NCBI GenBank assembly: GCA_965116185.1
Contig: OZ220492.1
Location: 558,001-622,000, forward strand
DNA: 64,000 nucleotides
Reading direction: 5' to 3'
Source: Bin34 sp965116185
GTDB lineage: Bacteria; Chloroflexota; Anaerolineae; Caldilineales; Caldilineaceae
Program-made: the position numbers and the translations under genes
Notes under the pieces: model-generated
Told to the model about the DNA's origin: nothing
The model's input: the letters and a program-made list of their open reading frames with translations, nothing else
The model's database searches: none
Shown: positions 44,312 through 52,992 of the stretch, piece after piece
Layout of the letters: every line of letters starts with the position of its first letter
Numbering within the stretch: position 1 is the stretch's first letter

Positions 44312-44921
44312 GATGCTCCCGACACAAAGGCAGCACCCGATGACGGGCACTCTGGTTCAGCATGTTGAAGCCGATCATCAGAACATCTAGTAGCTCAGGG
44401 ACCTGGGTCAGCAAGCGCTGCAGGATGTGGTGCGCCGGATCGGAGTTAAAATGCTCTGAGACCCCTACAGCGCGGATGAGGCCCAGGGCCTTGAGTTCCT
44501 GAAGACCGGGGAGTATGACCCGGATAGCATGCTCAACATGTTCCTCGTATAGGCCGTGGATGTAGTACAGATCGAGGTAGTCCAGGCCCATGCGTTCCAA
44601 GGAGTCCGTGACAGCGGCGGTAAATTCATCCATGGACCGGGGGATCATGTCGGTGTGACAGGGCGCCTTGGAACAAATCAATAGTTTGTCCCGCGGGATC
44701 GTGTCGCTACTCTCCCGGAGAGCTTGGCCAACAATCGGCTCTGTACCATAGCCCTGCGCCGTGTCAATAAGATTCACGCCTCGGGCCAAAGCTGTCTTGA
44801 CCAGAGCCACCGAATCCGCGACCGGTATGTCATACCCCTGTCCCAAACGGCTAAAGCCACCGCAGCCCAAACCCAGCACACTGGCCTGGGGTGATAGCCT
44901 GCCCAACGAAGTGAAATCCAT
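43941..44921 (-). CDS. Aldo/keto reductase family protein
   Basis: 326 residues from the ATG at 44921 (GGGAG about nine bases upstream); another ATG at 44945 would add eight residues. It is an NADP-dependent reductase fold. The catalytic tetrad is visible: Asp and Tyr in NLIDTAQGYG, Lys in LLICSKAPCH, and His in YYIHGLYE. GLGCGGFSRLGQGYD near the start resembles the galactose-dehydrogenase-like or predicted oxidoreductase subgroup. Its last third is duplicated at 42282-42652. It was followed by a PhyH gene that is now a fragment, so the ancestral operon was AKR-PhyH. Confidence 0.9.
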   Translation of the reverse strand: MDFTSLGRLSPQASVLGLGCGGFSRLGQGYDIPVADSVALVKTALARGVNLIDTAQGYGTEPIVGQALRESSDTIPRDKLLICSKAPCHTDMIPRSMDEFTAAVTDSLERMGLDYLDLYYIHGLYEEHVEHAIRVILPGLQELKALGLIRAVGVSEHFNSDPAHHILQRLLTQVPELLDVLMIGFNMLNQSARHRVLPLCREHQIGVTCMFAVRQAFSQPPVLAHIVENLIAQGLVDEDALDTTDPLRFVVDEGHAASLTEAAYRYCRYEPGIDVVLSGTGKPAHLDLNIASLHQPPLPMAVRERINHIFARVDSVSGQDRPFSKR

Positions 44922-44945
44922 CCTACATTGCTCCCGATATCTCAT

Positions 44946-45277
44946 ACGCTGTGGTTATCTCCATAGTACCTTGATCCAAATATGGTTGAGAACAGCTTAC
45001 TAACTGGGATTACCTGCGGTCAGGAGCTTACTGTCCCATGATAGCCCACCCGAACGGAGGGGTTGTGGTAGGACAGGCATACTGCCGCTATAGTCAAGGC
45101 GGCGGCATGCTCATCGTTGGCCTACGTGGTCAGACGTTAGAAGACACGACGCTTGGTCTATAGCGGCATGTAGAGGAAGCTCTGAGATCTGATCAGGACA
45201 GATTGTAATCCAGATTACCCTGCCTCAAGCTGCCTGGGCTTATGCTCTCTATGCAAGTCTCCTCCCTCCTAGATGCG
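44946..45277. other. Intergenic region, possible source of a short plus-strand transcript
   Basis: About 330 bases without a convincing gene, between the aldo/keto reductase start and a very strong plus-strand terminator. I could not match it to tmRNA, RNase P, 6S or SRP RNA by eye. Because no plus-strand gene precedes the terminator, an untranslated RNA or a relic is possible. Confidence 0.35.
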
Positions 45278-45337
45278 CATGCAACGAGACGGATTCGTAG
45301 GTTTAAATCCGTCTCGTTGCATGTATTTTTATTTTTA
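45278..45337 (+). terminator. Very strong intrinsic terminator without an upstream plus-strand gene
   Basis: An 18-base-pair perfect stem (45278-45295 with 45306-45323; arms contain CAACGAGACGG/CCGTCTCGTTG) with a ten-base loop, followed by TATTTTTATTTTTA. The T-tract marks plus-strand direction. The MFS gene on the minus strand ends beside it but would meet the A side first, so it is at best bidirectional for that gene. Confidence 0.8.
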
Positions 45338-46801
45338 GGCCCCCTGCGGGGTTTCCGGATTTGATTGATGGGCTTCCCGTCCCAGCCAGGTGTAGATCAA
45401 GGCCACGAGCACACACCCCGCACACAACAGAAACAGATCCTGTAGCGCCTGCACAAATGCCGCGGGCGGGGCTAGGCTGAGATCAATGCGCGTCCCATGG
45501 TAGTGCAGAAGGCGCAGGGCCATGATGATTCCTAGTATGGGAATGCCAATCACAGAGCTCATGGTACGCATCATATTAAAAATGCCACTGGCGATACCCA
45601 GCTGGGTCCGGGGTGCCGCGCTCATGATATTGCGGGTATTGGCAGCCGTGAACAGGGACACGCCGATCCCCACGGGCAGCAGTCGGATCATATAGCCCCA
45701 GGGTGGTGTATGCAGATCCAAAGTGCTGGCGGTGACATAACCGAGGGCAATACCGGCCAGGCCCAGCAGAATCAGATGCAGGGTGCCAATCCGGTCCGAT
45801 AGGATGCCCGCCACGGGGGCCACCACGGTCATAGTCAGGGGAACGGCAGCTGAGATTAATCCGACCCAAGCCATGGGAAATTCCCGTACCTGCACTAGAT
45901 AGAAGGGCAGCATTAGAATGACCCCCATCAGGGTCAGGAACACAGCTACTTGAATGGTCAGGCCCCGCCGAAACGGGCGAATCCGGAAAATGGCCAGATC
46001 CACCATGGGGGCTACACAGGTCCTCTCCCGCTGCAAGAACAGGCCCAGGCTGACCAAGGCCCCGAGACTCAGTAGGAACAGGCCCAGGGGCGGCAGACTT
46101 TGGTCCTGGCCGAGTGTCAACAACAGGCACAGCGAGGTCAGGCCCACACCTGTCCACAGGGCTCCGGGCATGTCAAAGCGATAGGGCGTTTGCTCCTGCA
46201 CCAAGGACGGCATAAAGCGTAGACAGATCAGGAAGCCACCTATGGCAATGGGAATGTTGACATAGAAAATCCACTGCCAGCTCAGATATTCCAGTAGCAA
46301 GCCACCTAGTACGGGGCCGGCCACTACACCGAAGGTGAGAAAGGCGTTACTGATGCCGAGGACCTTGCCCCGCTCGCGAGCCGGCCAGGTTTCGGTAAGA
46401 ATGGCAATACCCAAGGCTGTGATCATGGCAGCACCCAGTCCCTGCAGTACGCGGAAACCCACCAGCCAACCGATGGAAGGCGCGAGGCCGCACAGCATAG
46501 AGCCGAGGGTGAAGATGGCCTGGCCGGTCAGAAACACAACCTTTTTACCCCGCAGATCACCCAGCCGGCCCATGGTCATGAGCAGAGCTGTGAGGGTTAG
46601 TAGATAGGCAAGTACTACCCACTGTCCTGCCACAAAAGTGGTGTTGAACTCCTGCACTAGGACAGGCAGAGATATGTTGACGATACTGCTGTCTAGGGTA
46701 CTCAGAAACATAGAGGTGCCTACAGCACCCAAAATCCACCATTGCTGACCCCGAGACATGGGTGTGGAGGCGGCTATGACGCTGGGGGCGGATGTCGTCA
46801 T
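45335..46801 (-). CDS. MFS transporter, DHA2 (EmrB/QacA) drug-export family
   Basis: 488 residues with 14 predicted transmembrane segments. Hallmarks: FLSTLDSSIVNISLPVL in helix 1 (the D-x-x-I-V-N motif), GRLGDLRGKKVVFLTG between helices 2 and 3, the antiporter motif LTFGVVAGPVLGGLLLEYLSWQWIFYVNIP in helix 5-6, and a second-half loop SDRIGTLHLIL. It would be a proton-coupled exporter of lipophilic compounds at the inner membrane. It is divergent from the Gfo/Idh/MocA gene at 47064, with 262 bases between them. No regulator is adjacent. Confidence 0.93.
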   Translation of the reverse strand: MTTSAPSVIAASTPMSRGQQWWILGAVGTSMFLSTLDSSIVNISLPVLVQEFNTTFVAGQWVVLAYLLTLTALLMTMGRLGDLRGKKVVFLTGQAIFTLGSMLCGLAPSIGWLVGFRVLQGLGAAMITALGIAILTETWPARERGKVLGISNAFLTFGVVAGPVLGGLLLEYLSWQWIFYVNIPIAIGGFLICLRFMPSLVQEQTPYRFDMPGALWTGVGLTSLCLLLTLGQDQSLPPLGLFLLSLGALVSLGLFLQRERTCVAPMVDLAIFRIRPFRRGLTIQVAVFLTLMGVILMLPFYLVQVREFPMAWVGLISAAVPLTMTVVAPVAGILSDRIGTLHLILLGLAGIALGYVTASTLDLHTPPWGYMIRLLPVGIGVSLFTAANTRNIMSAAPRTQLGIASGIFNMMRTMSSVIGIPILGIIMALRLLHYHGTRIDLSLAPPAAFVQALQDLFLLCAGCVLVALIYTWLGREAHQSNPETPQGA

Positions 46802-47063
46802 ATGGGCATGGGGAGATCCCTTGGGAACCTATCTAGGAATAAGGCTTTACAGTGTATCGTATGAGGTGAACAATATGGGAACCGGAACGGGCGGCGACCG
46901 GTGAGGGGCAAGGTCATCCGGATAGGTTGCCTCTAGGTGCTGCGGAACGCACTGGGCATGGGGGCTAGCAGTGTCTGGTCTTAGCGCCTTGATCTCCGGG
47001 TAAAATAAGATAGCAGGCGCTGCACAAGGTGTCTTCCCGTCATCCCACAAGGACAGATATGCC

Positions 47064-48206
47064 ATGACGGCGCAATTCAAAGCTGCGGTGTTGGGCCATA
47101 CAGGCCGGGGCGATTATGGTCATGGTCATGATCTCTCGCTGGGACTTCACCCCGATGTCCGGATCACGGCTGTCGCGGACCCCGATCCGGAGGGACGTCA
47201 GCAGGCACTTGCACGTACAGGGGCCCAGCACGGCTACGCTGACTACCGCGAACTACTGGCCCGGGAGATACCGGATCTAGTCAGTGTGGCATCCCGCCAC
47301 GTGGCGGAGCACGCCGATCAGCTCGTGGCCTGCGCCCAGCATGGTGTGCAAGGTATTCTATGTGAAAAACCGATGGTAGCGTCGCTAGCGGAGGCGGATA
47401 GGGTGCTGGCAGCCTGTGAGGCGGCAGGCACGCAGATCGTGGTGGCCCAGCGACGTGCCAGCCTCTATGAAATCCATGCCTATGAGCTGATGTGCCAGGG
47501 CCGCATCGGTACCATTGTGGAGATGCGGGGGCGGGGCAAAGGGGATCACCGAGCCGGCGGTGAGGACCTGGCAGTCCTAGGGACCCATATACTGGACAGC
47601 ATGCGCTGGTTTGCGGGTTCGGATCCCCTTTGGTGCGTGGGACACGTGGTACAGGATGGACGCCCCGTGAACCGGGACGACCGGCAGGAAGGCAATGAAG
47701 GTATCGGGCCCACCGCCGGCAACGCGCTGGTAGGAATGTTTATGTTCGCCGGCGGTGTGCCGGCTTCCTTCACCTCGTACCGCGTACAGACTACGGGCCA
47801 GGCGGCGCATCACGCTGACTGGTTCGGCTATGAGGTGTATGGAACCCAAGGTGCGTTCAGCATACGCAACGCTCCGAGTGGCGCACTTTATCACTATCCC
47901 CAGGGTATATGCGTGCCCAATGAAGAGACATGCTGGAAACGGATTTGGTTGCCGGACTGGGAGCTCCATCCCACCGGGCGTCCCCACACCGCAACCGAGA
48001 AAATGCTCCTCAGCAATCGGATCATGGTGGATGAGCTGGTGGCTGCGGTGCGTGCGGAGCGCACCGTCACCCGTGCCTGCACGGGACACGATGCCCGGTG
48101 GTCACTGGAAATGATCATGGCCATTCACACCTCGCATTTGCAGGATCGGAAAGTCTCCCTACCCCTGCCTGATCGACATAATCCGTATGTACAGCCTCCG
48201 GGCTGA
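47064..48206 (+). CDS. Gfo/Idh/MocA family oxidoreductase
   Basis: 380 residues; the third gene of this family in the window and distinct from the other two. Rossmann start LGHTGRGDYGHGHDL is unusual in having HTGRG instead of the canonical GxGxxG. VADPDPEGR follows as the usual second strand. EKP lies at 101-103 (LCEKPMVASLAEAD). The C-terminal domain has LAVLGTHILDSMRWFAGSD. The altered glycine motif is seen in related proteins of Planctomycetes and Chloroflexota, so it may still bind NAD(P). Substrate unknown. Monocistronic, 91 bases before prfA. Confidence 0.87.
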   Translation: MTAQFKAAVLGHTGRGDYGHGHDLSLGLHPDVRITAVADPDPEGRQQALARTGAQHGYADYRELLAREIPDLVSVASRHVAEHADQLVACAQHGVQGILCEKPMVASLAEADRVLAACEAAGTQIVVAQRRASLYEIHAYELMCQGRIGTIVEMRGRGKGDHRAGGEDLAVLGTHILDSMRWFAGSDPLWCVGHVVQDGRPVNRDDRQEGNEGIGPTAGNALVGMFMFAGGVPASFTSYRVQTTGQAAHHADWFGYEVYGTQGAFSIRNAPSGALYHYPQGICVPNEETCWKRIWLPDWELHPTGRPHTATEKMLLSNRIMVDELVAAVRAERTVTRACTGHDARWSLEMIMAIHTSHLQDRKVSLPLPDRHNPYVQPPG

Positions 48207-48297
48207 CCGGAGTCGGGGGATTGGCATAGTGTGCTACACTTGGGCGATTACCTCTGGGTAGGCCAGAGGTGTCATCCAGTTCAAAAGCCATCAGAAT

Positions 48298-49389
48298 ATG
48301 TCGTTACTGGATCAGCTGCGCAAGATAGAAGAACGCTATCACGAGCTGTCAGCCCGTATGGCCGCCCCTGAGGTGGCAGCGGATTACGGCCAGTTATCCC
48401 AGCTGGCGCGGGAACAGAGTCAACTGGAGGAACTGGTCACAACGTTTCGCCGCTTTCAGGATATCACCGGGCAGATCGCCGACAACCGGGAACTCATCAC
48501 TATAGAGGAAGATCCGGAACTGATCGAACTGGCTGAACAGGAGAATGAGGAGCTCAGCGCTGACGTGGAAGCCCTGGAACAGCAGCTCCGCCTGCTGCTG
48601 TTGCCGAAAGATCCGAAGGACGACAAGGATGTCATTGTGGAAATTCGGGCGGGTGCCGGAGGAGATGAAGCCGGGATCTTCTGCGCGGATCTGTATCGCA
48701 TGTATACGCGCTGGGCGGAGGAGAATCGGCTGCGCACAGAGGTGCTTAACCTGAGTCCAAACACGGCGGGCGGCCTGAAAGAAGCTATCTTCGCCGTCAA
48801 GGGCCAGGGTGTGTATTCACGCCTGAAATACGAATCGGGTGTGCATCGGGTACAGCGCGTACCGGTGACGGAAAGTCAGGGACGCATCCATACCAGTACC
48901 GCTACGGTGGCCATTTTGCCCGAGGCCGACGAGGTGGAAATTGAGGTTAACCCGCAGGACATTCGTATTGACATCATGCGCAGCAGCGGGCCGGGAGGGC
49001 AAAGTGTGAACACCACAGACTCGGCGGTGCGCATTACCCATGTACCGACTGGTCTGGTGGTCAGCTGTCAGGACGAGAAAAGCCAGCTGCAGAATCGACT
49101 CAAAGCTATGCGTATTCTGCGCAGTCGCCTGTATGATCAGGAAGTGCGGCGTCAGCAGGCCGCACTGGGTGCGGCACGGCGCAGCCAGGTGGGCAGCGGG
49201 GACCGCAGTGAGAAGATCCGCACATATAATTTCCCGCAGGGCCGCGTGACCGACCATCGCATAGCGCTGACTCTGTATCGGCTGGAAGACATCATTGATG
49301 GCAAGATCGACGAGTTTCTGGTGCAGCTAGCCGCGCAGGAGCAAGCCGAATTGTTGGCTGCGCTCGGCGACCAGGCTGTTCATGCCTGA
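48298..49389 (+). CDS. prfA: Peptide chain release factor 1
   Basis: RF1 ends translation at UAA and UAG. 363 residues, the normal length. The peptidyl-tRNA hydrolysis motif GGQ is at 233-235 in SSGPGGQSVNTTDSAVRITH, and the N-terminal helical domain (LLDQLRKIEERYHELSARM) is intact. The following VSCQDEKSQLQNRLKAM is conserved. Its end overlaps prmC, whose product methylates this GGQ glutamine. Confidence 0.97.
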   Translation: MSLLDQLRKIEERYHELSARMAAPEVAADYGQLSQLAREQSQLEELVTTFRRFQDITGQIADNRELITIEEDPELIELAEQENEELSADVEALEQQLRLLLLPKDPKDDKDVIVEIRAGAGGDEAGIFCADLYRMYTRWAEENRLRTEVLNLSPNTAGGLKEAIFAVKGQGVYSRLKYESGVHRVQRVPVTESQGRIHTSTATVAILPEADEVEIEVNPQDIRIDIMRSSGPGGQSVNTTDSAVRITHVPTGLVVSCQDEKSQLQNRLKAMRILRSRLYDQEVRRQQAALGAARRSQVGSGDRSEKIRTYNFPQGRVTDHRIALTLYRLEDIIDGKIDEFLVQLAAQEQAELLAALGDQAVHA

Positions 49390-50263
49390 CCCGGATACCG
49401 TGCGCACCTGCCTGCAGGCGGGCACCACGCGTCTGCAGCAGGCCGGTGTGGCGAATCCCAGCCTGGACGCTGCGCTGCTGCTGGCACATGCTCTCCATCA
49501 GCCACGTAGCTGGCTCTACGCCTATCCGGAATACAGGCTGTCCGCCACCGAAAGAGCGCACTGGCAGGACTACCTAGGCCAGCGCCTGACCTTTCGCCCC
49601 CTAGCCTATATCGTAGGATACAAGGAGTTCAGGGGACTGTCCTTTTACGTGGACGAGCGCGTTCTCATTCCCCGTCCGGAGACCGAGCTTTTGGTGGAAC
49701 TGGCCTTGGCCTGGTTGGACCAGCGGACAGAGCCGACGCCACGTGTAGTTGATGTAGGTACAGGCAGCGGCTGCATTGCGTTGGCGCTGGCCCACGCCCG
49801 GGCGCATCTTGAACTGATCGCCATTGACCTGTCCCGGGAAGCCCTGCAAGTAGCCCGGAGCAACAGGCTACGGCTGCGGTTATCGGACCGGATCATGTGG
49901 CGCCAGGGCGATCTGCTTGCTCCCGTGACTGCGCCCGTCTCCCTGATTCTCGCTAATCTCCCCTATGTCTGCCCTCAAACATGGGATACGCTGGCCCCCG
50001 ATATCACGGTCCATGAACCCACCCTGGCTCTCTGGAGTGCTGAGGGAGGACTAGCCCATATCCGGCGCTTGATCTCCATGGTACCAGGGCGCTTACAGCC
50101 CGGTGGCGGCATTCTATTGGAATGTGGTGCCGGACAGGCGCCGCAGGTCGTGGCCGCCTTGGAGGCCACAAAGTTGTTCGCCGCCGTGTGCGTGTATCCT
50201 GACGGGGCAGGGCATGAGCGCTGTGTGGCAGGTTGGACAACTCATCCCGAGGTGAATGTTTGA
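49382..50263 (+). CDS. prmC: Peptide chain release factor N5-glutamine methyltransferase
   Basis: SAM-dependent methylation of the GGQ glutamine of RF1 and RF2. 293 residues. An N-terminal helical domain (LAYIVGYKEFRGLSFYVDERVLIPRPETELLVE) is followed by the SAM-binding motif VVDVGTGSGCIALALA. The active-site motif reads NLPY at 192-195 instead of the commoner NPPY, a variant also found in other Chloroflexota as far as I recall. The start overlaps the prfA stop by eight bases, the usual prfA-prmC coupling. Confidence 0.95.
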   Translation: MPDPDTVRTCLQAGTTRLQQAGVANPSLDAALLLAHALHQPRSWLYAYPEYRLSATERAHWQDYLGQRLTFRPLAYIVGYKEFRGLSFYVDERVLIPRPETELLVELALAWLDQRTEPTPRVVDVGTGSGCIALALAHARAHLELIAIDLSREALQVARSNRLRLRLSDRIMWRQGDLLAPVTAPVSLILANLPYVCPQTWDTLAPDITVHEPTLALWSAEGGLAHIRRLISMVPGRLQPGGGILLECGAGQAPQVVAALEATKLFAAVCVYPDGAGHERCVAGWTTHPEVNV

Positions 50264-50356
50264 AACGAGCCTAGCCCTAGGGGACGATTGATCCCATGGA
50301 AGCCAACAGTCATATACTGGTGTGGCCTTGTCTAAGTCATAGCTGGAGATAAGACT

Positions 50357-50734
50357 ATGAAGATTGCCTATATTTTCGCAACTGCCCAGGCTAGTACCTA
50401 CAAGCTAGCCACCATGATCCTGCCACAGTTGGAACAGGACCGACACGGTGTGGATGTAGTCGGGATGATGTTCTTTGACGACAATCTATTCTGCCTGCGG
50501 GCTGGAGATCCGATCGGTGAGCGGCTGGCCCGCGTGGCTCAGGACAAGGGCATTCTGCTCATGGTTTGTGACCAGTGTGCGCTGCGCCGCGGTCTGGCGG
50601 AAGGTGCGTTTGAACAGTGCGGTCTGGGACAGGTGCAGGCCAAGGGCCTGGTGCCCGGGGTAGCTGCCGGTTGTTTCCCGCAGCTGTACGCCGCCCTAGC
50701 CGGCAACCCGCCGGATCAGGTCATCACCTTATAG
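50357..50734 (+). CDS. DsrE-family protein (SaoD-like)
   Basis: 125 residues, a single DsrE/DsrF-like sulfur-relay fold (KIAYIFATAQASTYKLATMILPQLEQ, then VVGMMFFDDNLFCLRAGDPI). Cysteines cluster in LLMVCDQCALRRGLAEG and AGCFPQLYAALAGNPPDQVI. This pattern resembles the DsrE-related family that NCBI annotators name SaoD and associate with selenium-linked proteins; that recollection is not checked. If right, it may act with the CUAEP radical SAM selenoprotein at 11884. The start at 50357 has GGAG eight bases upstream. It is a single-gene unit after prmC. Confidence 0.75.
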   Translation: MKIAYIFATAQASTYKLATMILPQLEQDRHGVDVVGMMFFDDNLFCLRAGDPIGERLARVAQDKGILLMVCDQCALRRGLAEGAFEQCGLGQVQAKGLVPGVAAGCFPQLYAALAGNPPDQVITL

Positions 50735-50791
50735 GCTAGGGGTGACAGGTACCGGGGCACCACGCCATGCGCTACTTGACGGTCCCATTTC

Positions 50792-50820
50792 TTGCGATTC
50801 CACGGCGCATCGCTTATCAT
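50792..50820 (+). promoter_or_regulatory. Putative sigma-70-type promoter upstream of the tRNA cluster
   Basis: TTGCGA (50792-50797) and TATCAT (50815-50820) are spaced by exactly 17 bases, 165 bases before the first tRNA. It is the best match to a vegetative promoter in this gap. The long distance leaves the assignment uncertain. Confidence 0.4.
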
Positions 50821-50984
50821 GATCCGTCTGTTACGCATGGGTGGAGGTGTTACGTACAGTGCATGCAGGGATAGGCTGGAACGGATCCGTCCATAGATGG
50901 ACCACTTGCCGGTATCCCGCAGGACTGAATAGCCATGATCACATCAGTGACGTGTCCGGCGGGGATACGTCGTGCAGGATATAG

Positions 50985-51060
<76 letters not shown>

Positions 51061-51113
51061 GGCACAGGTAGCAGGCACTTACACAACCAGGTGGTGACAG
51101 CGACAGCTTGCAG

Positions 51114-51196
<83 letters not shown>

Positions 51197-51204
51197 CACA
51201 ACAG

Positions 51205-51278
<74 letters not shown>

Positions 51279-51444
51279 AGAGGCACAGGAAGGACTATGG
51301 AATGTGGGACAGCAGACAGGGAGCCGTACCAGCACAGTATGTATCGGGGTATGCGCACGGGCTATTGCGGGGCAGGGTGTGAGCGCTAGGTGCTTCGTTC
51401 TGCAGTACCTGGCGCCGGCCCGTGGTAGCATGCAGCAGATACAG

Positions 51445-51518
51445 AGGCGCGTAGCTCAATTTGGCAGAGCATTGGTCTCCAAAACCAAAGGTTGCGGGTT
51501 CGAGTCCTGCCGCGCCTG
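51445..51518 (+). tRNA. tRNA-Trp (CCA)
   Basis: A 74-base cloverleaf. Acceptor AGGCGCG pairs with CGCGCCT, the anticodon stem is TTGGT/ACCAA, and the loop CTCCAAA gives anticodon CCA. It lies 66 bases before secE, the widespread tRNA-Trp-secE-nusG arrangement. The 167 bases between the second tRNA-Thr and this gene hold no tuf or other gene. Confidence 0.96.
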
Positions 51519-51584
51519 TTTGCCTTTTCTCCCGTTCGCATTTCGTTTGCTGCACCTCATCCCGCCAACACCACGCTTACTGCT

Positions 51585-51806
51585 ATGAGCCGTAGTACCC
51601 TATCCACTAAGCCCAGACCGGGCGGGCGTATTCTGAAGTTTTTCCGGGAAACGCAGGCCGAACTAGGCAAAGTGACGTTTCCCACGCGCGAAGAGGGTAT
51701 ACGTCTGACGACTGTCGTCATGACGGTAACCCTGCTAGCAGCCGGCTGTCTGTATGCCCTGGACCTGCTATTCAGCTACGTCATCACCTGGCTCATTACG
51801 CTCTAG
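51585..51806 (+). CDS. secE: Preprotein translocase subunit SecE
   Basis: 73 residues from the ATG at 51585; the longer open frame upstream crosses the tRNA-Trp end and is not used. It has the amphipathic helix FFRETQAELGKVTFPTREEG, then a single transmembrane helix (about 45-70). This is the short one-helix form typical of most bacteria. SecE clamps SecY in the protein export channel. rpmG, often found just before secE, is absent here. Confidence 0.95.
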   Translation: MSRSTLSTKPRPGGRILKFFRETQAELGKVTFPTREEGIRLTTVVMTVTLLAAGCLYALDLLFSYVITWLITL

Positions 51807-51842
51807 GACAGCTATTTCCTACAAGCGAGGGGGAACAGTTTC

Positions 51843-52469
51843 ATGGAATCAAACGACCGCCGGGCCGAAACCGCTTTCCCTGCAGACGATCTGCTGGACG
51901 TGGAGGAGATGGCCGACTTAGCAGAGCCTGCTGAGGACGCCTCCGATGTGAACTGGTATGTGGTGCACTGTTATTCCAGTATGGAAAATCAGGTGAAATC
52001 CAACCTGGAGCACCGCATTGAGTCCATGGATATGTCCGCGCTGGTATTTGACGTCATTGTACCCACCGAGACGGAAATTGAAATCCGTGAGAAGAAGCGG
52101 CGAGAAGTTGAACGCCGCTTGTATCCCGGCTACATTTTGGTCCAGATGCAGCTGACCGAGGACAGCTGGCTCTGTGTGCGCGAGACACCCGGTGTGACCG
52201 GTTTTGTCGGTATTGGGCACCAACCCACACCGCTCTCCAGCGAAGAGGTGGAGCAGATCATGTCACGCATCGAATCGCGGGAGCCCAAAGTCAAGGTTAA
52301 CTTCCAGTTGGGTGAGCGGGTCCGGATCACCAGTGGCCCGTTTGTTGAGTTTGCGGGATCGGTGAACGAGCTGCAGCCGGACAAGGGTAAGGCGCGTGTG
52401 CTGGTCAGTATTTTTGGCCGGGACACTCCGGTTGAGGTGGATATCGTGCACTTGGAACCCCTCGGCTAA
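51843..52469 (+). CDS. nusG: Transcription termination/antitermination protein NusG
   Basis: 208 residues. An acidic N-terminal extension of about 35 residues precedes the NGN domain (NWYVVHCYSSMENQVKSNLE, RRLYPGYILVQMQL). The KOW domain follows (GERVRITSGPFVEFAGSVNEL). It binds RNA polymerase and couples it to ribosomes or Rho. It starts 36 bases after secE in the conserved secE-nusG-rplKAJL order. Confidence 0.97.
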   Translation: MESNDRRAETAFPADDLLDVEEMADLAEPAEDASDVNWYVVHCYSSMENQVKSNLEHRIESMDMSALVFDVIVPTETEIEIREKKRREVERRLYPGYILVQMQLTEDSWLCVRETPGVTGFVGIGHQPTPLSSEEVEQIMSRIESREPKVKVNFQLGERVRITSGPFVEFAGSVNELQPDKGKARVLVSIFGRDTPVEVDIVHLEPLG

Positions 52470-52517
52470 CGGGCCAGGACGGATTATGTCGCCCATTTTC
52501 CAATTACGGACAGACAG

Positions 52518-52943
52518 ATGGCCAAGAAACTGAAAGTACTCGTCAAACTGCAGCTAGCTGCCGGCAAAGCCAATCCGGCTCCGCCTGTTGGCACCGCTCT
52601 AGGACCCCATGGCATCAATATCATGGGCTTCTGCAAGGAATATAACGCCCGTACGCAACAGCAGATGGGACAGGTCATACCGGCGGAAATTTCGATCTTC
52701 ACGGATGGTTCTTTCACCTTCATCACGAAGACGCCCCCGGCCGTTGATCTAATCCGCCGTGCCGTAGGCTTGGAGAAGGGTAGTGGTGAACCCAACCTCA
52801 CGAAGGTAGGGACCATTCGGTCGGACCAGGTGCGGGAGATTGCCGAGATCAAGATGAAGGATCTCAACGCTAACGATGTGGAAGCGGCCATGCGGATGAT
52901 TGAAGGCACGGCCCGCAGTATGGGGGTTAGAGTCGCAGACTGA
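52518..52943 (+). CDS. rplK: 50S ribosomal protein L11
   Basis: 141 residues, complete. VKLQLAAGKANPAPPVGTALGPHGINIMGFCKEYN is the diagnostic N-terminal stretch, with the C-terminal RNA-binding domain ending in ARSMGVRVAD. It binds the GTPase-associated region of 23S rRNA. Confidence 0.98.
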   Translation: MAKKLKVLVKLQLAAGKANPAPPVGTALGPHGINIMGFCKEYNARTQQQMGQVIPAEISIFTDGSFTFITKTPPAVDLIRRAVGLEKGSGEPNLTKVGTIRSDQVREIAEIKMKDLNANDVEAAMRMIEGTARSMGVRVAD

Positions 52944-52992
52944 GAACCCCCGCCGTTTGATTCGCACTCACTTGCCAAAGGATACGAAACTT

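Noticed and set aside
44946..45277. 6S RNA, SRP RNA, tmRNA or RNase P before the orphan terminator
   Set aside because: None of the conserved core segments of these RNAs could be found by eye.
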